Shown here piece by piece: positions 6,185 through 9,055 of a stretch of 9,055 nucleotides of DNA; within the stretch, counting starts at the first letter, position 1, and every line of letters begins with the position of its first letter. Both the position numbers and the translations under genes were made by a program. The DNA is taken from NCBI GenBank assembly GCA_900555735.1, contig USMI01000073.1, positions 1 to 9,055 on the forward strand, in the 5' to 3' direction. This DNA comes from an uncultured Eubacteriales bacterium (lineage in GTDB: Bacteria; Bacillota; Clostridia; Oscillospirales; Oscillospiraceae). The notes beneath the pieces are model-generated. The model saw only the letters and a program-made list of their open reading frames with translations, did not search any database and had not been told where the DNA came from.

Positions 6185-7102
6185 TTACAGCAGCGCCAGA
6201 AACGCCGCCACCTTATCCTGCGACACCAGATATACGGTGGTGTCGTCGTTCAATGTCGCGTAATAGCTGCCGTCCTCCCGCAGATCGCCCAGCGTCAGGG
6301 TCAGGGTGGTCTCGGTGCCCACGGTGTTGACATAGGCGACGGTGACCGTCGCGGTGGGCGCGGTCAGGCCGCACAGGGGCGCGGCGTCGGGCGAGGGATC
6401 AAAGTTGAAGCAGCTGTCAAAGGTGAAGTCCGCCAGCGCGGCCTCGACCTCCGCCGCCTTTTCCGGCACCATACGGTTTTCGCAGATCCAGCCCTCGTCG
6501 GTCTTGCTCATGCGGACGGTCTGGCCCTCGCCGCTGCCCCGGACGGTAATGACCGTCAGGTTGTCCTCCGTCAGCTCCGGCAGGGTGGGCAGCACCGCCA
6601 TGCTGTATACGCTGCTGTTCATCCGCTGCACGAACTCGTCGGCCACCAGATAGGTGTCCTCCTGTCCGTCCACGGCCATGTACCACTGGTCATCCTGCTG
6701 GTCGCCGAAGCGCAGGGTGGTGGTCTCCTCGCCCACGGTGACGGTGAGATAGCGCTGGGCGTCGTCAAGCCCGGCGTCCGCCGCCTCCACGGCGGGCTCC
6801 ACCGGCGTCAGGGACGCGGACATGGCGTCCAGCTCCGCCAGCGTCTCCTCGATGTAGGCAGCGTCCAGCGGGAAGGCCTCGTTATCCACCCACTTCCAGC
6901 CGTCCTCGTCCTTGCGGAAGCGGCAGGTGATCTGGCCGTTGTCGTATTCCAGATAGCTGGCCTCGGTCATGGACAGCTGTGCGCTGTTGGACAGGGTGCT
7001 GTTATCCACCGCGTCGGCGGTATCCTCCGGCTCCTTGCTGCGGCAGGCCATCAGAGCCAGCGTCAGCACAAGGGCCAGAATCAGTAACAATATACGTTTC
7101 AT
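6185..7102 (-). CDS. DUF4340-type lipoprotein with two similar halves
   Basis: 305 aa from ATG 7102, which has GGAGGAGG 7 bases upstream; longer in-frame readings begin upstream of the predicted promoter and are rejected. The signal is MKR, a hydrophobic run, and lipobox LMAC with Cys-20, so the protein is anchored outside the membrane. The mature part resembles DUF4340 proteins, whose function is not known. It looks like an internal duplication. Residues about 48-161 and 183-303 share the order: short strands, DGW or EGW, a helix (AAYIEETLAELDA / AAEVEAALADF), TVTV, LRFGD / LTLGD, a tyrosine strand (WYMAVD / YYATLN), then DTYLVADEFVQRM / TVYLVSQDKVAAFL. It is the first gene of an operon with a two-component system and a D-aminoacylase-type enzyme. 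A role as ligand-binding or signal-presenting partner of the kinase is possible but is inference. Confidence 0.85.
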   Translation of the reverse strand: MKRILLLILALVLTLALMACRSKEPEDTADAVDNSTLSNSAQLSMTEASYLEYDNGQITCRFRKDEDGWKWVDNEAFPLDAAYIEETLAELDAMSASLTPVEPAVEAADAGLDDAQRYLTVTVGEETTTLRFGDQQDDQWYMAVDGQEDTYLVADEFVQRMNSSVYSMAVLPTLPELTEDNLTVITVRGSGEGQTVRMSKTDEGWICENRMVPEKAAEVEAALADFTFDSCFNFDPSPDAAPLCGLTAPTATVTVAYVNTVGTETTLTLTLGDLREDGSYYATLNDDTTVYLVSQDKVAAFLALL

Positions 7103-7142
7103 GGGGTTTCCTCCTCCGGGGTAAAATGCATTACAACATTTT

Positions 7143-7151
7143 AATATACCA
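7143..7151 (-). promoter_or_regulatory. Putative extended -10 promoter of the lipoprotein/two-component/deacylase operon
   Basis: The minus strand reads TGGTATATT, an extended -10 (TGn plus TATATT). No good -35 box lies 16-18 bases upstream; TTGACT at 7176-7171 is 22 bases away, too far. The predicted start is near 7136, giving a leader of about 34 bases. A weak -35 and an upstream palindrome suggest activator dependence. Confidence 0.5.
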
Positions 7152-7173
7152 GAGAATGAAGAAAAAGAAAAGT

Positions 7174-7190
7174 CAAAATTATGAATTTTG
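7174..7190. promoter_or_regulatory. Inverted repeat upstream of the two-component operon
   Basis: CAAAATT-ATG-AATTTTG has perfect 7-bp arms around a 3-base spacer. Its centre is about 46 bases upstream of the predicted start of the lipoprotein operon, a normal activator position. No U-run follows it, so it is not a terminator. The binding protein is unknown; OmpR-family regulators more often use direct repeats. Confidence 0.4.
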
Positions 7191-7203
7191 GCCGAACCTG
7201 ACA

Positions 7204-7241
7204 AAAAATAAGGCAGGAAGGCGATTCCCGGCCTTATTTTT
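7204..7241 (-). terminator. Intrinsic terminator after the membrane protein gene
   Basis: An 11-bp perfect stem (7204-7214 paired with 7231-7241, AAAAATAAGGC / GCCTTATTTTT) encloses a 16-base loop. On the minus strand the GC foot is followed by TTATTTTTT. The stop codon of the membrane protein gene (7236-7234) lies inside the stem. It should end transcription from the right before the lipoprotein operon promoter. Confidence 0.8.
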
Positions 7242-7788
7242 GTTCATTTAAGTACGATGCGAAGGTGCGGGCCACCTCGCGGCTCAGCTTGGGCGGCATG
7301 TACTCCAACAGAGCTTGATAGCGCTTCTTGCTGAACTTGATCTTGATGACATCGGTGGGAGACGTTACCTGATTGATGTGCGTTTTCTCAAAGGACGACA
7401 GCCGCCGCCGGGACAGCACCAGATAGACGATCACGGGGCCGATGTCCGGCGCACCGGCAAGACAATGCCGGTAGCTGGCCCGGTAGATGTAAGGGAACTC
7501 CTGATACTCATACGTCACGGGCTTTTTGAAGCAGGAGCGCAGTTCGATCTTTTCCGGAGATAACACAAGAATATTGGCCCAGCGGGTTTCCCAAAATAAC
7601 GCGATAACAACAATTGCAAGTCCCATTGCCAACATCGTTAGTTTTACCCCTATTTCGTCCACTCTAGAAGTATAAGAAGCGTCATGACACATCCAAAGGC
7701 CCCAAGCCACCCCACCGCAGCCCAAAGTTAATCCAAAAAGCGTCAACGAAAACAGATAGGGATCTGCTATAATACGGATCTTTTTCAC
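7234..7788 (-). CDS. Membrane protein of unknown function, two N-terminal helices and a cytoplasmic domain
   Basis: 184 aa with a GTG start preceded by GAGGTG at 6 bases. An ATG two bases upstream is out of frame and hits a stop at once. Two transmembrane helices are clear, at about residues 12-33 and 48-66, separated by a short loop. The rest (67-184) is probably cytoplasmic and contains LSPEKIELRSCF, a tyrosine-rich strand region (YEYQEFPYIYRASYR), and SSFEKTHINQ followed by IKIKFSKKRYQALLEYMPPKL. This layout resembles small PH-like membrane proteins common in gut Clostridia, but I cannot name a family with certainty. It follows the two small related genes by a short gap. Its codon use is more A/T-rich than the flanking genes, particularly in the helix region. 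Its stop lies within the terminator stem. Confidence 0.75.
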   Translation of the reverse strand: MKKIRIIADPYLFSLTLFGLTLGCGGVAWGLWMCHDASYTSRVDEIGVKLTMLAMGLAIVVIALFWETRWANILVLSPEKIELRSCFKKPVTYEYQEFPYIYRASYRHCLAGAPDIGPVIVYLVLSRRRLSSFEKTHINQVTSPTDVIKIKFSKKRYQALLEYMPPKLSREVARTFASYLNEQK

Positions 7789-7825
7789 ATTCTACACCTC
7801 AACTTTATAGGCTTCTGTTCCGGTG

Positions 7826-8107
7826 TCAAAATTCCAGACGGTAAAGCTTACCACGAACTTTTTGCGTCGGGGGAACGAAGTATGCCTTTTCACTGCTTGC
7901 ACAAAGGACGACCTGATTGAGATAGGCCAAAAATGCCGCTGCGTCATAGGCATACACCGCGTGTCCCTTTTCATCATACGTCATGTATTGAGGGTTATCA
8001 TACAGCCAGTCAAAAAAGCGCAGGTGAAGCTCCCTGACATCCGAGATATACCCGTCAGGGACAAAAACTGTGTCGGTCGAATGATCGAACTTCAGGACGA
8101 TATTCAT
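7826..8107 (-). CDS. Small protein of unknown function, related to the broken gene at 8148-8454
   Basis: 93 aa from ATG 8107; a TTG at 8125 is the other possible start. No ribosome binding site lies at normal distance from 8107. The nearest, AGAAAGGA (8146-8139), is 31 bases away and fits an out-of-frame ATG at 8133 better. The protein begins MNIVLKFD and contains VPDG, RFFDWLYD, YDAAAFLAYLNQVVL and SSEKAYF. The same order is seen in its neighbour upstream, so the two are paralogues. No signal or membrane helix. From a C5 run (plus-strand GGGGG, 7869-7873) onward, another frame stays open and would end RKKFVVSFTVWNFDTGTEAYKVEV at a TAG (7794-7792), just before the membrane protein start. The true C-terminus is therefore uncertain. 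No function assigned. Confidence 0.55.
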   Translation of the reverse strand: MNIVLKFDHSTDTVFVPDGYISDVRELHLRFFDWLYDNPQYMTYDEKGHAVYAYDAAAFLAYLNQVVLCASSEKAYFVPPTQKVRGKLYRLEF

Positions 8108-8117
8108 GGGGATCATC

Positions 8118-8139
8118 ACGGGCAAGCATACATGCCCGT
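8118..8139 (-). other. Hairpin and five-codon reading frame in the leader of the small gene
   Basis: ACGGGCA (8118-8124) and TGCCCGT (8133-8139) form a perfect 7-bp stem with an 8-base loop. On the minus strand the stem directly follows AGAAAGG. An ATG at 8133 lies 5 bases after that ribosome binding site and opens MYACP followed by a stop. The conserved protein starts later in another frame. It may be a leader or the scar of a frameshift. Confidence 0.35.
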
Positions 8140-8147
8140 CCTTTCTA

Positions 8148-8454
8148 TCAGAAGAAAATAGATGGAACGTCGCCGCAGGCTTGGCTGTCGATGTTCTTTT
8201 CCACCAGCGCTGCCCTGTCTTCTCCGGCTTGCAGGACCTTTTTGTTCAGCCAGTCGATGAACTCCTCGCTGTTATAGCAGACGCACGCAAAGCACTCCGT
8301 CAGAACGCTCCATCTTTTTCGTGAGCTTCTTTTTGCCCTCCGGAGAATAGACCCACCGCAGAAAGCGCTGGCGGATCACATCGATGTTTTCGACCACTCT
8401 TGCCGGAACAGGCACCAAGTCCGCGTTCAAATCAAATTCAACGATCAGCTCCAT
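8148..8454 (-). pseudogene. Small paralogous gene split by a one-base frameshift
   Basis: From ATG 8454 (AGGA about 8 bases upstream) the frame reads MELIVEFDLNADLVPVPARV and on through RQRFLRWVYSPEG to a stop at 8272, 60 aa. The next frame then carries a clear continuation, CVCYNSEEFIDWLNKKVLQ and onward to DVPSIFF with a stop at 8150-8148. This continuation matches YDAAAFLAYLNQVVL of the next gene. Removing one T from the minus-strand TTT at 8291-8289 would join the frames into a 101-aa protein. It is either a genuinely decaying gene or an assembly error; a programmed +1 shift is less likely. It lies 49 bases after the ROK gene without a promoter of its own that I can see, so it is probably read from that transcript. 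Function unknown. Confidence 0.7.
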
Positions 8455-8503
8455 GTTACAAATCCTGCCTGTCAGTGTGGTGATGGCCTGCCCCGAAGGC
8501 CGG

Positions 8504-9055
8504 TCACAGCGCCGCCGCGCCGATGATGCCCGCCTCGTTGCCCAGCTGCGCCGCGGCGATGACGGGGATGGCGCCCTCGCGGCCGCCGAAGCAGTGCTCC
8601 GTCACATAGGCCCGGATGGGGGCCAGGATGCGCTCGCCCTGACGGCTGATGCCGCCGCCCAGCAGGATCATCTCCGGGGCCAGGCTGTTGACCAGATCGG
8701 TCAGGCCCGCCGCCACATAGACGCACCAACGGTCGATGACCGCCTGTGCCGCAGCATCGCCTGCGTCGGCGGCCTGAAACACGTCCAGCGCCGTCAGCTC
8801 CTCCCGGCCATGAAGGGCGGAATCGGAATGCTGCTCTCCGGCCCGCTTGCCCTGACGGATCAGGGCGGTGGCGGAGGCATACGCCTCCCAGCAGCCGTCG
8901 CGGCCGCAGGTGCAGTGCTCGCCCTCCAGCACCAGCAGGGTATGGCCCAGCTCCGCGCCCATGGAGCGCATACCGGCGTAAATTTTGCCGTCGATGATGA
9001 TGCCGCCGCCCACGCCGGTGCCCAGCGTGATGAGGATCATGTCGCGGCAGCCCAC
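8504..9055 (-). CDS. ROK-family sugar kinase (glucokinase-like), C-terminal part
   Basis: The last 183 codons of a gene whose 5' end lies beyond the right edge; family members are usually about 300-320 aa. ROK enzymes phosphorylate glucose or related sugars such as N-acetyl-hexosamines with ATP. Visible motifs: the ATP/phosphate loop ITLGTGVGGGIIIDGKIY at the start of the fragment, GHTLLVLEG, and the zinc-binding signature CTCGRDGCWE (Cys-x-Cys-Gly-x2-Gly-Cys-x-Glu). Near the end are LAPEMILLGGGISRQGE and the closing LGNEAGIIGAA. There is no helix-turn-helix in the visible part; one could only lie upstream. The catalytic Asp also lies outside the window. No clear terminator follows it; only a weak 5-bp hairpin without U-tract (8485-8501) is present, so transcription may continue into the small genes. 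Confidence 0.92.
   Translation of the reverse strand: MGCRDMILITLGTGVGGGIIIDGKIYAGMRSMGAELGHTLLVLEGEHCTCGRDGCWEAYASATALIRQGKRAGEQHSDSALHGREELTALDVFQAADAGDAAAQAVIDRWCVYVAAGLTDLVNSLAPEMILLGGGISRQGERILAPIRAYVTEHCFGGREGAIPVIAAAQLGNEAGIIGAAAL

Noticed and set aside
7171..7176. TTGACT as the -35 box of the lipoprotein operon
   Set aside because: The distance to TATATT is 22 bases, outside the usual 15-19 range.
7103..7204. Longer N-terminus of the DUF4340-type lipoprotein
   Set aside because: It would put a lipoprotein signal in the interior of the protein and would start upstream of the predicted promoter; ATG 7102 has GGAGGAGG.
7792..7977. Independent small gene on the minus strand ending at 7792
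   Set aside because: Its first two thirds are a shadow of the small protein gene at 7826-8107 in another frame; only its tail looks protein-like, and that is better explained as a frameshifted C-terminus.
8327..8337. GGC-AAA-AAG as a programmed -1 frameshift site in the small split gene
   Set aside because: A -1 shift there runs into a TGA within about ten codons and does not reach the conserved YNSEEFIDWLN segment; the frame change needed is +1, nearer 8290.
8485..8501. Hairpin GGCCT...AGGCC after the ROK gene as a terminator
   Set aside because: Only five base pairs and no U-tract follow on the minus strand.
1..9055. tRNA, rRNA, CRISPR arrays, insertion sequences, attachment sites
   Set aside because: No cloverleaf, regularly spaced repeats, transposase or integrase motif, or terminal inverted repeats were seen on either strand.

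Overview
The window looks like chromosomal DNA from a GC-rich, low-GC-lineage anaerobe, most likely an Oscillospirales/Clostridia-type gut Firmicute. This is inferred from the strong GGAGG-type ribosome binding sites, the lipoprotein signals, the SigA-like promoters, and the protein families present. The assignment rests on style and family recognition, not on a marker gene. All genes lie on the minus strand except one exonuclease III gene. No tRNA, rRNA, CRISPR array or transposase was seen.

Reading leftward on the minus strand from 1862, there is a Crp/Fnr-type regulator (1172-1795), a substrate-binding lipoprotein (162-1175) and the start of an ABC permease (1-169). The three are joined by 4- and 8-base overlaps and so form one operon. 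Its promoter is near-consensus, and a perfect 16-bp palindrome lies just after the predicted transcription start, which suggests autoregulation. Divergent from it is exonuclease III (1913-2671, plus strand). The -35 boxes of the two promoters lie on top of each other.

The region 2703-7102 is a four-gene minus-strand operon, in transcription order: a secreted DUF4340-type lipoprotein made of two similar halves, an OmpR-family response regulator, a sensor histidine kinase, and an N-acyl-D-amino-acid deacylase with a complete metal site. A perfect 34-base palindrome, overlapping both facing stop codons, ends this operon and xth. The layout suggests a signalling cassette whose output or partner is D-amino-acid or cell-wall-fragment metabolism. 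This is the best candidate in the window for an undescribed system.

The region 7234-8454 is visibly richer in A+T. It carries a two-helix membrane protein of unknown function and two small related genes. One of these (8148-8454) is clearly split by a one-base frameshift. The other (7826-8107) may also be disrupted near its end. A hairpin terminator (7204-7241) closes the block. The right edge (8504-9055) is the C-terminal part of a ROK-family sugar kinase that continues beyond the window.
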